A stretch of DNA of 64,000 nucleotides from Gavia stellata (GCF_030936135.1 NC_082610.1:21896428-21960427); one strand, 5' to 3'; positions 31,460-43,191 are shown, counted from the stretch's first letter. The notes: generated from the sequence alone by a model not told the origin. Program-made: numbers and translations.

Positions 31460-33550
31460 CTACCAATCACTTGTCCCTGGAGAGTCTCCGCTGGCATCAG
31501 GTTGTCCCTCATCTGAAACTTCTTCAACAAGATTAGAGGGGACGAATCCTCTTGTGCCATCGGTCAGCTCTCCCACATACCAGCCGTCTTCATCCACGTC
31601 TCCAAAGACGTACACGTATTGTCCAGCAACTAGAGGAAGCTCTAGTTCAGGCCGCTCGTTGGGACCATCAAAAGGATCATAGCTGTATTGAGCTATGAAC
31701 GCTCGAAGCTCTGCCGGTTGTTTTCTCATCGCCTCCAGCAGGAGGGACTCCTTGTCTGCTACCAGGTTAGCCTGGCACGGCCTGGAAACGCTACGCTTGG
31801 ATCTTGCTCTTTCCAGCCGTTCCAGTTCCTGAAATAGCTGCTGGCGTTGTTCCTTTAGCTTCTCATACCGATCATTCAGTTCAATCAGCTGGGCTCGAAA
31901 CAGTGGCAGGGTTTCTTGGAGTTCCCTCTGCAAGCACGCGCCTTCCTCTTCTTTCCTCTGGAGCGCTAGCTTGGCCTCCTCATGTTCCTTCTCCAGCTGT
32001 TGACTTCTTTCTGCCATTTCTCTCATGGCTTTCAGTTCACGCTCTGCTTCTTCCAGTTGGCTTTGAAGACAGACGTTTCTTTGGATGGCAGAATCTCGCT
32101 CGCCTGCCACTCGTGCTAGTAGTCCTTTCAGGTCAAGGTTTTCCGCTTGAACCTCTTCTGTCAAAGCCATCTGCCCACGGAGGCGAGCATTTTCTTGAGC
32201 CAGGCGGGTGTTTTCATTTGTCATCTCCGTGAGCTGCACCTGTAACTGCTCACGAGTTCGGCTGTGGGTGCTCACATCATAGGAGCCTTCTTCGTCTGCA
32301 GCCACTTGGGCCTGAAGCTCCACAGCCGCCTTCCGTGAGGAGTCGTCCTGCTTGTCCTGCGCCAGCAAAGCTCCGTCAGCCTCTCCTGTTTCTCCATCGC
32401 TGTGCTGAGGAAACGATGCCACACACAGTTCCTCAGTAGAGCGTTGGATGGGCAGTGGCACTCGAGTATTGATCAGGCGATTGCTGGCCACCTGCAGTTG
32501 CCTGGATCTTTCTTCCAGCCGCGAGGCGAGGCCAGCTAGTTGAGCACTTTTCTGCCGCAGCCAATCTGCCTCCTTGCGGGCTTCTGGAGAGCCTTTCTTT
32601 TTCAGGAGGCGGCTCTCCATCTCAAGGGCCCTCTCTTGCCTCTCCAGGTCTTCCAGAAGACGCTGCAGGTGGGTGTTCTGCTCCAGGAGCTGGCTGCACG
32701 TGCTGCCAAGCAGCACCAAGTCTTCCGCCTCTGGCACCTGGAGCTGAGCATCTGCCACTGCCTTGCATGTTGTTTGCTGCCCAGCACTGTGGCTTTCGGG
32801 CAGTCTTTCCTGTAGTGCCGCCAGGGCCCGGGGCCCGTTTCTGCCAGAAGAGCAGGAGCTCTGCATCTCCTGATGGCCCTGGTGCGCAGGAGGGCCTTCG
32901 GGCTGGGCCGTGCTGGGGGAGGCGGGCAGCTCGCCCTCCAACTGCTGCAGGATGTATTTGGTGAAGAGTGTCCTCTCCAGCTGCAGCTGGTTCTGGAGGT
33001 GGTGGATGCGGGCGGGCTGGTAGCCATCTCTCTCCCAGCAGAGCTTGCTGAGGACATCCTGGAGCTTGCTCCGGGCCTCCCTGCCGCTGCTGCTGGGCCT
33101 CACCATCTCCTCGGCCAGCTGCCGCTGCAGGGCCCGCGTCTGGCCAAGGGCGGTGGTGCACTCGTGCCGCAGCAGCTCCTGTTCCTCGCGGAGCTCAGCC
33201 TCCTTCCAGCGCAGCAGCTGGCGGGTCTCCACCACCCGCTGCCGCTGGTTCAACTCCAGAAGCCGCTGCACCTCCTGAGCCTGTCGCTGCTCCCACTCGG
33301 ACTGGAGCCGCTCTGCCAGGAGCTGCTGCTCCCTGCCCAAAGCCGCCTTCAGCTCCCGCGTTTCGGTAGCGAAGCAGCGGCGCAGCTCCTGGGTGCGGTG
33401 CCGCTCTTCCTCCAGCTCAGCCCGTAGCGCTTCCAGCTCCCGCCTCTGCTCCTCCTTCTGCGCAAGGCTGCTGGGGGCCTGCACCGGGCCCCGGCGGGGC
33501 GAGGGGCGGCTGCGCGCCACGAGCCCCCTGCCCGCAACATCCCGCGTCAT
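31460..33550 (-). CDS. RIMBP3/TSPOAP1-like coiled-coil and SH3 protein, copy 7
   Basis: 696-codon frame with the ACC-ATG start. It has E446 and R458, the combination shared by copies 8-11, plus H383 shared with copies 5 and 6. Q621 in the first strand of the SH3 (AQYSYDPF) is shared only with the truncated copy 11; the matching position in mammalian RIMBP3 is, from memory, also Q, so this may be the ancestral residue kept in two distant units. Confidence 0.85.
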   Translation of the reverse strand: MTRDVAGRGLVARSRPSPRRGPVQAPSSLAQKEEQRRELEALRAELEEERHRTQELRRCFATETRELKAALGREQQLLAERLQSEWEQRQAQEVQRLLELNQRQRVVETRQLLRWKEAELREEQELLRHECTTALGQTRALQRQLAEEMVRPSSSGREARSKLQDVLSKLCWERDGYQPARIHHLQNQLQLERTLFTKYILQQLEGELPASPSTAQPEGPPAHQGHQEMQSSCSSGRNGPRALAALQERLPESHSAGQQTTCKAVADAQLQVPEAEDLVLLGSTCSQLLEQNTHLQRLLEDLERQERALEMESRLLKKKGSPEARKEADWLRQKSAQLAGLASRLEERSRQLQVASNRLINTRVPLPIQRSTEELCVASFPQHSDGETGEADGALLAQDKQDDSSRKAAVELQAQVAADEEGSYDVSTHSRTREQLQVQLTEMTNENTRLAQENARLRGQMALTEEVQAENLDLKGLLARVAGERDSAIQRNVCLQSQLEEAERELKAMREMAERSQQLEKEHEEAKLALQRKEEEGACLQRELQETLPLFRAQLIELNDRYEKLKEQRQQLFQELERLERARSKRSVSRPCQANLVADKESLLLEAMRKQPAELRAFIAQYSYDPFDGPNERPELELPLVAGQYVYVFGDVDEDGWYVGELTDGTRGFVPSNLVEEVSDEGQPDASGDSPGTSDW

Positions 33551-33667
33551 GGTGTCGGCCACCAAACGCTGCTGCCCAAGGTCAGCAAGTGTTGCGTTCC
33601 TGGGGCTGCGAAGCCAAGACAGCGTCTGCCACGGCCGGGGCGGGTGAGCGTGGCCTTATGTGCATGT

Positions 33668-33997
33668 CCTGGCCCCGAGCTCACAGTGGAGGGGAGGGGC
33701 AGCATGGCCTTATATGGTAGGACCTGGCCCCGAGCTCACAGTGGAGGGGAGGGGCAGCATGGCCTTATATGGTAGGATCTGGCCCCGAGCTCACAGTGGA
33801 GGGGAGGGGCAGCATGGCCTTACATGGTATGACCTGGCCCCGAGCTCACAGTGGAGGGGAGGGGCAGCATGGCCTTACATGGTAGGACCTGGCCCCGAGC
33901 TCACAGTGGAGGGGAGGGGCAGCATGGCCTTACATGGTATGACCTGGCCCCGAGCTCACAGTGGAGGGGAGGGGCAGCATGGCCTTATATGGTATGA
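33668..33997 (-). promoter_or_regulatory. 55-bp promoter VNTR, 6 copies (gene 7)
   Basis: The largest VNTR here. Reading left to right, copies 1, 2 and 6 have CCTTATATGG and copies 3, 4 and 5 have CCTTACATGG. Expansion therefore added mostly altered copies, leaving three intact CArG boxes. The alternating GGTATGACC and GGTAGGACC junctions in copies 3-6 suggest duplication of a two-repeat block. Confidence 0.65.
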
Positions 33998-36403
33998 CCT
34001 GGCCCCTCTGCGCACAAAGGAGGGCGGGCGGCATTTTCCCCCAGAACAATGGAGAAGACAAAGATGGGTTCCAAGCCATGCGCAAGAGAACCAAGTGACC
34101 TCTTCTGTACAAGTGGGTTTGCTGCTAGAAGAAACCAGACCAAGCTGGCTGAAAGCGGCAAAGTTGCAACAAAACTGTGCAAACAGCTAATAAATATTTC
34201 ACCCCCACCTTGACATTCCTCTTCAAGACTGCCCTCAGAAATGGCCGGGGGGTCATATGGAGCTGTGAGCAGCCCCGGCCCACGCAGCACCCTCTGCACA
34301 GCAGAAGGAGCCTGCCCTGCCGGGGCTTGCTCTTCCCAGCCACAGCTGCTCCCCAAAATGCTGCGGGCGGCTCCCCGGGCAGGCTGAGTGCTGACCCTGG
34401 CAGGCGGCAGAGCCCCTGCCCCAGCACACAGCCCCCCGGGGCGTAGGGACCCTGCTTGGAAGGACTGTCCTGGGCAGCCCTGGGTGCACAGCCAGCTTCA
34501 CGCCCCGCATCAGCCGTACCCGGGAGAAGGCAGCTCTCATGGCCTGTCCCTCTGACGATGCAGTAGGGAAGCCGTGCTCAGCAGCACGTCTTCCGGCAAC
34601 CTGGATAAACTGTGAGGCTTGTTCAGACAGATGCCTTGGATGTACTGGATTTTGGAGAGCCCTCCGGGATATTCATGTGCACTGCCCTGCAGCCAGCATC
34701 TTACCATGTAAAGACCTGTGAAGATTTCTCCCACCCTGGGAGCTCGGCTGTCCTGCCGCTAACCTCTCTCTGCGTCGCTCCGCTCCCCTCGCTGCCTGCA
34801 GGCAGTGCCCTCAGCCCTGCTGCGCTTTGCAGGGCAGCTGCTCCTGGGCAGAGCTGTCTCTCGCAAGCAATGCCCGCTTGCTATGAGCTCCCTCCGTCCC
34901 TGGAGCCCAGCCCAGCTCAGGAGCAGAGGCCCAGCCCAAGGCGTCACTTGCTCTGCCCCTTCTGGGCTCCCTGGAGATGTCCCAGGGGCTCCAGGGCTGA
35001 CAGCTCCTGAATGGCAGCAGAGTCACCCTTGGGGAAGGGACCTTTGAGCTGACTGCGCTAGTCACCGATTGTCCCTCTCTGAAGAGTGGAGAGAGACCGA
35101 TTCCAAAAGCATGGTTTGTCCTTCCACAGCATGGCCGTCTATGGGAGCTGTAAACGTTCCCCTCTGGACACGGATATTCTTGAGCCGAAACAAAAAGAAC
35201 ATGCAGGCAGTGACAGGGAGCTGTTGGTTGGACCCTGTGCCAGGCAGGGATTCAGCTGAAGCAGTGCAGGCATCTCATCCCCAGCTGGAAGCCCTCGGGA
35301 GGAAGCAGCATTCAGCTCCCCCCATGCAGCCCACAGACCCCCACTGTTAAGGGGTGTCAAGCCTGGCCACCACTTCCAGCCACTCCGGCCCAGCACCCCC
35401 TCGTGCCATGCCGCTGGAGCCCAGTACAGACCAGGAGCACCCAGTAGAGTTCTGCCTGGCTGCTGGAGCCCAGCCCGGTGCCTGGGGACCTGGAGCCTTT
35501 GCCCAGGCTGAGGGATGCAGCTGCCACTTTTCCGCGTGCAGCTGTTACTTGTAGCGAAGCTGAGCGTGCATCCCAGAGATTCACACGCACGGACGCACAG
35601 ACGCACGGACGCGGACACGCAGAGGACACTGACACGGCCAGTCACACAGACTGCCACAGATGAGGCGCTGCCGTCAACAGCACCCACACGCAGGACTCAC
35701 ATAAAACACAAACAGAGGCGGCCATGTCCCCTCCTCCTCGTGGGCTGCCAGAGGCAGGAGGCCGCTAGTGTAGGCACACCCACACACACACATGCCCATA
35801 CGACACTCTCTACCTTCACAAGCGCACGCATGTGCATGGGTCCCCTGAGTACTGGCAGAGCCCCCCTTGGTCCCCCGGTACCCCTGCCCGGACCCCAGCC
35901 CTCTGACCCACCCCACGGGTCCCCTACTCGCTGCCTGGTCCCTCTAGGTGCTCCCTGCAAACATTCAGCACTCCCACATCTGTCCCGCAGGCACCCAACA
36001 CTCGCCCGTCTCCCCAGGTGCCAGCGTGGGCCCTCTGCCTGCCTGATATCCCAGCCCGGACGCGAGGCCCCGCCTAGTCACCAGCTGCTCCAGCTTGAAG
36101 TTTGCTGGTGAAGGCACGCGCACACCCCCTGCACCCCGGGTTTGGGGAAGATGCAGACACTCACAGAGCCTCTTACTTGCCTCCCTTGTGCTGGTCCCCC
36201 CCTGAGGTGGTTTTCAGGACACACACCGTTCCCACCCCCGTGCCTGCTGGCCGAGACCCCCACTCGCTCCAGTAGCTGCACCGGGACCCATACCAGTAGC
36301 TGGCACCACAAGCCAGGGCTGCCTACACCCCCTGCTTGGCTGCGGTAGCTGGCAGCCAGTCCACCCACGCCAGCTCCCCCTGTAACCGGCACATCGTCCT
36401 TCC

Positions 36404-36408
36404 AGTTC
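36404..36408 (+). repeat. Left target-site duplication AGTTC
   Basis: AGTTC directly precedes the 5' LTR and is repeated at 43129-43133 after the 3' LTR. The undisturbed site in other units has a single AGTTC (CCTTCCAGTTCCCACAC). Five base pairs fits retroviral integration. Confidence 0.93.
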
Positions 36409-37027
36409 TGTGCTGGTTTTGGCTGGGATGGGGTTAACTTTCTTCATAGCAGCTAGTATGGGGCTGTGTTTTGGATTGTATGGGGCTGTGTTTTGGATTT
36501 GGGCTGGAAACAATGTTGATAAAGGAGGAATGTTTTCGTTACTGCTGAGCAGGGCTCACACAGCACCAAGGCCTTTTCTGCTCCTCACCCCACCCCACCA
36601 GCGAGTGGGCTGGGGGTGCACGGGAAGTTGGGAGGGGACACAGCCGGGACAGCTGACCCCAACTGACCAAAGGGATATTCCATACCATATGACATCATGC
36701 TCAGTATATAAAGCCGGGGGAGGAAGAGGGAAGGTGGGGACATTCGGAGTAATGGTGTTTGTCTTCCCGAGCAACCGCTACGCGTGATAGAGCCCTGCTT
36801 CCCTGCAGATAGCTGAACACCTGCCTGCCGACGGGAAGTGGTGAATTAATTCCTTCTTTCGCTTTGCTTCTCCGCGCAGTGTTCTTTTGCTCTACCTATT
36901 AAACTGTTTTTATCTCAGCCCATGAGTTTTCTCACTTTTACTCTTCTGGTTCTCTCCCCCACCCCACCTGGGGGGAGTGAGTGAGCGGCTGTGTGGTGAT
37001 TAGTCCGGCTGGGCTTAAACCACGACA
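36409..37027 (+). repeat. 5' LTR of the ERVL-type provirus
   Basis: It begins TGTGCTGG and ends CCACGACA (TG...CA ends). A TATATAAA box lies at 36705-36712 and an ATTAAA poly(A)-type signal at 36898-36903, giving a plausible U3-R-U5 order. Confidence 0.92.
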
Positions 37028-37035
37028 GTCCTTTT

Positions 37036-37053
37036 TGGCGCCCAACGTGGGGC
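37036..37053 (+). other. Primer-binding site, tRNA-Lys(1,2) type
   Basis: TGGCGCCCAACGTGGGGC lies eight bases after the 5' LTR. This 18-mer is the sequence known from retroviruses primed by tRNA-Lys1,2, such as spumaviruses and Mason-Pfizer monkey virus. Mammalian ERVL is named for a leucine tRNA primer, so the primer type differs from the family name. Confidence 0.8.
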
Positions 37054-37139
37054 TTGAAGGGTTTGACATAATAACAGATTCAACAGAACTTCTATCCTTT
37101 AAAAGTTATAGGTCAACATTAGTCTGTTTAATTTGCACC

Positions 37140-38951
37140 ATGATCTTCTTTTTGCTATATCTGTTAAAGATTGGCCTGCGCTTTTTCAGTATGCTGTGCT
37201 CTGCAGTAATTAGTGACATTTTGCCTGGAAGATTTGTTTTTAAAACGCTGACCTTGAGCTGGGTAATCTGGTGTTTGGTCTCTGGGCTGAAGCCATTACT
37301 GTATTTTGGGTACCATCTCGTGGAGATACTTAACAATTATACTCCTTCTTCTGAGAGTTTTTTTTTGGAGGAAATACAGAACAGCACCCTTGCTTCCTTC
37401 TTCTGTGATGTTGTCTCCCTCATGACAATGACCTCTCAGTACCTTGAACATCCTTGGGCAGTTAAAATACTTCTATTGATATTCCTTAGACATATTGCTT
37501 CAGTTTTCTCTAAGGTCAACAAGCAATTTAGGAATATGACCCAGGTTCCACGAGAGTATGGTCATGGGTGGCACGGCATGTGGGAGAATATGGGCAGGTA
37601 TCTAGAGAACTTCTCACCTCCAATGATCTGGACTTTCACCCCTGAACAATTACAGGATCCTGATGAAGTGGTAGAATGTTTGAAAAAAAAATGCCATGGC
37701 TACTCCAGAGAGGCACAACTTACTGCGCTGTGCTGGGCCCTCGCCAGCATCTACCAAACACTGCTTGATACTATGCAGCACCCTCAGGGAGAAGAGAGGG
37801 GAAATAAATCAGGCACTGTATCCGTCGCCCCTATAACTAAAAAGAAACAGTGGAAGCGGAAATCAGCTCGTTTAGTAAGGGATGAAGAAGCTTCTCCTAA
37901 GAGGGAAAAAGAATCAGAAGAGGCAGCCTCTTCTGCAGCAGAGCAGCCACAGGAACAGGACGAAGATACTGAGATAATCAATGAAACGGAAACCACCCGC
38001 TCCCTATCCCTAAGTGAGCTACGAGACATGCGAAAAGATTTCAGCCGTCAACCAGGGGAGCTAATTCTCAGCTGGTTACTTCGATGCTGGGATATTGGGG
38101 ACAGTAGTCAGGAATTGGAGGGTAAGGAAGCCCGGCAGCTGGGATCGCTTGCTAAGGACAAGGCCATTGACAAAGGTATTGGAAAAAAGGCAGGAGTCCT
38201 CAGTCTTTGGCAGCGACTCCTATCAAGTGTGAAGGACAGGTATCCCTTCAAGGAAGAACTTGCAAACTCTCGAAGGAAATGGACCAACATCGAGGGGGGC
38301 ATCCAGTATCTAAGGGAATTAGCCGTGTTGGAGGTAATCTATAATGACCACGCATGCAAAGACCCAGATGAAATCCAATGCACACGGTCCATGTGGCGCA
38401 AGTTTGTACGGAATGCAGCAACGTCTTACACCCACACCCTGGCGATAATGAACTGGACAGACATTGAGGCACCAACTATAGATGAACTGGCGAGGCAACT
38501 CCGAGACTACGAAGATAACCTTGCTCCCTCCATGTGTGCTTGTGTCTCGGCTGTGGACAGACACAGACTGACTCAAAACATGTTTGAGCAAGCTGAGAAG
38601 GGTAGGTTTTCCTCATCCACTCCAACCAAAGCCTCGGCTATTAAGAGTCAACTTTTCCCTGTTCAGGCGAAAGGGTACCGGTGGCGCACACCACGTGCAA
38701 CCCTGTGGTTCTTCCTGCGTGACCAGGGGGAGGACATGAGGAAGTGGGATGGTCAACCTACCTGGAGACTAGAAGCTCGGGTGCAGGAATTGCAAGGAAA
38801 AACAACAGCTAAAAAGCATCCGTCCAGAAAAATGACTGCTCCAGTGTCTGTTGGACAAAGTAGAAGGGCTGACGGTACTTTTGATCCTGATGAAGGGACT
38901 TCTGTTATGCACGTACAAAAACCAAGTAATGAAGACTCAGACCAGGAGTAG
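37140..38951 (+). mobile_element. gag-like frame of the ERVL-type provirus
   Basis: Long open frame at the gag position, assigned by place between the primer-binding site and pol. The first part (to about 37500) has several strongly hydrophobic stretches that look like membrane segments, unusual for a Gag. The middle is charged (E/K-rich), and the rest is hydrophilic. I see no CCHC zinc knuckle. The family assignment rests on context rather than on a recognised Gag motif. Confidence 0.65.
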
Positions 38952-39005
38952 AGGGGCCCTGCCTTCGGCCAGGCGGAGGAAAGGGACAACCGAGTTTACT
39001 GGACT

Positions 39006-42000
39006 GTGTGGATTCGATGGCCTGGCACATCAGCCCCACAGGAGTATAAAGCTCTAGTGGACACCGGTGCACAGTGTACTCTAATTCCATCAGATTACAA
39101 GGGGGCGGAATCCATCTGTATTTCTGGAGTGACAGGGGGATCCCAAGAACTGTCTGTGTTGGAGGCTGAAGTAAGCCTAACTGGGAATGAGTGGCAAAAG
39201 CACCCTATTGTGACTGGTCCAGAGGCTCCATGCATCCTTGGCATAGACTATCTCAGGAGAGGGTACTTCAGAGACCCAAAAGGGTATCGATGGGCTTTTG
39301 GTATAGCTGCTTTGAATACGGAGGAAATTAAACAGCTGTCTAGCTTGCCTGGTCTCTCAGAGGATCCTTCTGTGGTGGGGTTGCTGCAAGTTAAAGAACA
39401 GCAGGTGCCAATTGCTACCATGACAGTGCATCGGCGACAATATCGCACCAATCGAGACTCCCTGGTTCCCATCCACAACTTGATCCGTCAACTGGAAAGT
39501 CAAGGAGTGATCAGTAAGACTCATTCACCCTTTAATAGTCCCATATGGCCCGTGCAAAAATCTAACGGAGAGTGGCGGTTAACAGTGGACTATCGAGGCC
39601 TGAACGAAGTCACACCGCCGCTGAGTGCTGCCGTACCAGACATGCTAGAACTTCAGTATGAACTGGAGTCAAAGGCTGCCAAATGGTATGCAACAATAGA
39701 TATCGCCAATGCGTTTTTCTCGATCCCTCTGGCAGCAGAGTGCAGGCCACAGTTTGCTTTCACATGGAGGGGTATCCAGTACACCTGGAATCGACTGCCC
39801 CAGGGGTGGAAACATAGTCCTACCATTTGTCATGGGCTGATACAGAGTGCACTGGAACAAGGCAAAGCTCCCGAACACCTGCAGTATATTGATGACATCA
39901 TTGTGTGGGGCAACACAGCGGAGGAAGTGTTTGAGAAGGGGAGAAGAATAATCCAGATTCTCCTGAAAGCTGGTTTTGCTATAAAACAAAGTAAGGTCAA
40001 AGGGCCTGCACAGGAAATTCAGTTTTTAGGAATAAAATGGCAGGATGGGCGTCGCCATATCCCAATGGATGTGATCAATAAAATAACAGCCATGTCTCCA
40101 CCAACTAACAAAAAGGAAACACAAGCTTTCTTAGGTGTTGTGGGTTTCTGGAGAATGCATATTCCAAGTTATAGTCTGATCGTAAGCCCTCTCTATCGAG
40201 TGACCCGGAAGAAGAATGACTTTGAATGGGGCCCTGAACAGCAGCAAGCCTTTGAACAAATTAAACAGGAGATAGTTCGTGCAGTAGCGCTTGGGCCAGT
40301 CCGGACAGGACAAGATGTGAAAAATGTACTTTACACCTCAGCTGGGGATAACGGCCCCACCTGGAGCCTCTGGCAGAAAGCACCTGGAGAGACTCGAGGT
40401 CGACCTCTAGGGTTTTGGAGCCGGGGATATAGGGGATCTGAAGCCCGTTACACTCCAACTGAAAAAGAAATATTAGCAGCATATGAAGGAATTCGAGCTG
40501 CTTCGGAAGTAGTTGGTACTGAAGCACAGCTCCTTTTGGCCCCTCGATTGCCTGTGCTGGGCTGGATGTTCAAAGGGAAGATCCCCTCTATGCATCACGC
40601 AACTGATGCTACATGGAGTAAGTGGGTTGCACTGATAACGCAACGAGCTCGGATGGGAAACCCTGACCGCCCGGGAATCCTGGAAGTGATCATGGACTGG
40701 CCAGAGGGCCAAAACTTCGGACTGTCACCAGAGGAGGTGACTCGTGCTGAAGAGGCCCCTCTGTATAATGAATTATCAGAGACTGAGAAGCAATATGCCC
40801 TGTTTACAGATGGATCCTGTCGTATTGTGGGAAAACATCGAAGGTGGAAAGCTGCTGTGTGGAGTCCTACGCGACAAGTTGCAGAAACTGCTGAAGGACA
40901 AGGTGAATCAAGTCAGTTTGCAGAGGTGAAAGCCATTCAGCTGGCTTTAGATATTGCTGAACGAGGGAAATGGCCAGTACTTTATCTCTATACGGACTCA
41001 TGGATGGTGGCAAATGCCCTGTGGGGGTGGCTACAGCAATGGAAGCAGAGCAACTGGCAGCGCAGAGGTAAGCCCATCTGGGCTGCTGAATTATGGCAAG
41101 ATATTGCTGCTCGGGTAGAGAACCTGGTTGTAAAAGTACGTCATATAGATGCTCACATACCCAAGAGTCGTGCCACTGAAGAACATCGAAACAATGAGCG
41201 GGTGGACCAAGCTGCTAGAATTGAAGTGGCTCAGGTGGATCTGGATTGGGAACATAAGGGTGAGCTATTTATAGCTCGATGGGCCCATGACACATCAGGA
41301 CATTTAGGAAGGGATGCAACATACAAATGGGCTCGTGGTCGAGGGGTGGACTTGACTATTGATGCCATTGCACAGGTTATCCATGAATGTGAAACATGTG
41401 CCATAATCAAACAAGCTAAGCAGCTGAAGCCTTTTTGGTATAGAGGACGATGGCTGAAATATCAATACGGGGAAGCCTGGCAGGTTGATTATATCACACT
41501 ACCACGAACCCGCCACGGGAAGCAGCATGTGCTTACAATGGTGGAAGCAACTACCGGATGGATGGAAACATACCCCGTGACCCATGCCACTGCCCGGAAC
41601 ACTATCTTGGGCCTTGAAAAGCAAATTTTATGGCGACACGGCACCCCTGAAAGAATTGAATCAGACAACGGGACTCGTTTCCGAAACAACCTCATTAACA
41701 CCTGGGCCAAGGAGCATGGCATTGACTGGGTGTATCACATCCCCTACCATGCACCAGCCTCCGGGAAAATTGAACGATACAACGCAATATTAAAAACTAC
41801 ACTGAAAGCAATGGGTGCTGGGACATTCAAGCATTGGGATACACATTTAGCAGAAGCCACTTGGCTAGTTAACACTAGAGGCTCTGCCAGTCGACCTGGC
41901 CCTGCCCAATCAAAACCCCTGCGCACTGTGGAAGGAGATAAGATTCCCGTAGTACATATAAGGAACTTGCTGGGAAAAACAGTCTGGGTTATTCCTTCCT

Positions 42001-42134
42001 CAGGAAAAGGTAAACCTATTCGCGGGGTTGTTTTTGCTCAGGGACCTGGGTGCACTTGGTGGGTAATGCAGAAGAATGGGGAAGTCCAGTGTGTACCTCA
42101 AGGTAATTTAATTCTGGGTGAAACTAATCCATGA
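39006..42134 (+). mobile_element. pol frame of the ERVL-type provirus
   Basis: About 1040 codons. In order: aspartic protease (LVDTGAQCTLIP), reverse transcriptase (NSPIWPVQKSNGEWR, LPQGWKHSPTICH, YIDDIIVWG), RNase H (LFTDGSC and LYTDSW), integrase with an HHCC zinc region and a catalytic core (DNGTR and the following glutamate region), and a C-terminal domain (GCTWWVMQKNG). The RT motifs fit class III elements. No dUTPase domain is recognised downstream. Confidence 0.88.
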
Positions 42135-42509
42135 TTTGAGTTATATGTTACAGGAATTACTATAGCAGGAACCACCTGAACCAATTGAGGACAAGCCTTA
42201 CAAGAAGCAGTGCAAGTGCAGCAGTGACCCGACCTGAGCTAGCTGTGGTGCCCAATAACTCCATGCAATACAACACCTCTTCTCTCCTGAGTGACCACCG
42301 TAACAGATGGAGCCCAAAGTTATGGACTACATGAACTCAATGGACATTTATGGACATTTTACAAATATTTCACCGGGGTGGTCCATGGACTAAGGGAAGG
42401 ATATCTGTGTACTATATCAAAGGATGGGAAGGGCGATGATAGGGAATGAGGTTTTGGATGGTGTGAGACCTGAGCATGATGTAAATGGTATGGAATAAGG
42501 GGTGGAGAA
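42135..42509 (+). other. Region between pol and 3' LTR, including polypurine tract
   Basis: No env-like or other open frame of note is seen. The last bases before the LTR, AAGGGGTGGAGAA (42497-42509), are a purine run in the place expected for the plus-strand primer. Confidence 0.6.
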
Positions 42510-43128
42510 TGTGCTGGTTTTGGCTGGGATAGGGTTAACTTTCTTCATAGCAGCTAGTATGGGGCTGTGTTTTGGATTGTATGGGGCTGTGTTTTGGATT
42601 TGGGCTGGAAACAATGTTGATAAAGGAGGAATGTTTTCGTTACTGCTGAGCAGGGCTCACACAGCACCAAGGCCTTTTCTGCTCCTCACCCCACCCCACC
42701 AGCGAGTGGGCTGGGGGTGCACGGGAAGTTGGGAGGGGACACAGCCGGGACAGCTGACCCCAACTGACCAAAGGGATATTCCATACCATATGACATCATG
42801 CTCAGTATATAAAGCCGGGGGAGGAAGAGGGAAGGTGGGGACATTCGGAGTAATGGCGTTTGTCTTCCCGAGCAACCGCTACGCGTGATAGAGCCCTGCT
42901 TCCCTGCAGATAGCTGAACACCTGCCTGCCGACGGGAAGTGGTGAATTAATTCCTTCTTTCGCTTTGCTTCTCCGCGCAGTGTTCTTTTGCTCTACCTAT
43001 TAAACTGTTTTTATCTCAGCCCACGAGTTTTCTCACTTTTACTCTTCTGGTTCTCTCCCCCACCCCACCTGGGGGGAGTGAGTGAGCGGCTGTGTGGTGA
43101 TTAGTCCGGCTGGGCTTAAACCACGACA
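42510..43128 (+). repeat. 3' LTR of the ERVL-type provirus
   Basis: 619 bp, TATATAAA at 42806-42813. It differs from the 5' LTR at three positions. Its promoter points at the 3' end of gene 8, which runs the other way, with only about 60 bp between the LTR end and the gene's poly(A) signal. Confidence 0.92.
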
Positions 43129-43133
43129 AGTTC
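43129..43133 (+). repeat. Right target-site duplication AGTTC
   Basis: Matches 36404-36408 and is followed by the ordinary unit sequence CCCACACACATGG. Confidence 0.93.
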
Positions 43134-43185
43134 CCACACACATGGCTTGAGAGTGAGATGACACAGAGAGATCGTTCAGGAAAAA

Positions 43186-43191
43186 TTTAAT
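43186..43191 (-). terminator. Poly(A) signal ATTAAA, gene 8
   Basis: ATTAAA on the minus strand, 42 nt past the stop of gene 8; the provirus lies just beyond it, so the signal itself is untouched. Confidence 0.7.

Larger units (their letters stand above)
29194..34242 (-). repeat. Array unit 7
   Basis: The longest unit without insertion, 5049 bp, because its VNTR has six copies. Spacer 29194-31411 has no gene. A minus-strand frame of 273 codons (30090-30911) is open only because of small changes in the CA-rich tract; it has no protein-like features. Confidence 0.9.
36409..43128 (+). mobile_element. ERVL-type (class III) endogenous provirus, env-less, looks whole
   Basis: A 6720-bp provirus on the plus strand, opposite to the host genes. 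Parts in order: 619-bp LTR, primer-binding site, gag-like frame, pol frame with protease, reverse transcriptase, RNase H and integrase, polypurine tract, 619-bp LTR. No env is seen in the roughly 375 bp between pol and the 3' LTR. Both long frames look open. The LTRs differ at three of 619 sites (about 0.5%), so insertion was recent on an evolutionary scale. The pol sequence is of class III (spuma/ERVL-related) type as judged by eye. Confidence 0.9.

Noticed and set aside
33668-33997. VNTR as a CRISPR-like array
   Set aside because: The repeats are directly contiguous without unique spacers, and the sequence is vertebrate.
36409-43128. Class II (ERVK-like) assignment because of the Lys primer-binding site
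   Set aside because: The reverse transcriptase motifs (YIDD, LPQGWKHSPTICH) and the LTR type fit class III better; the primer type alone is a weak marker.
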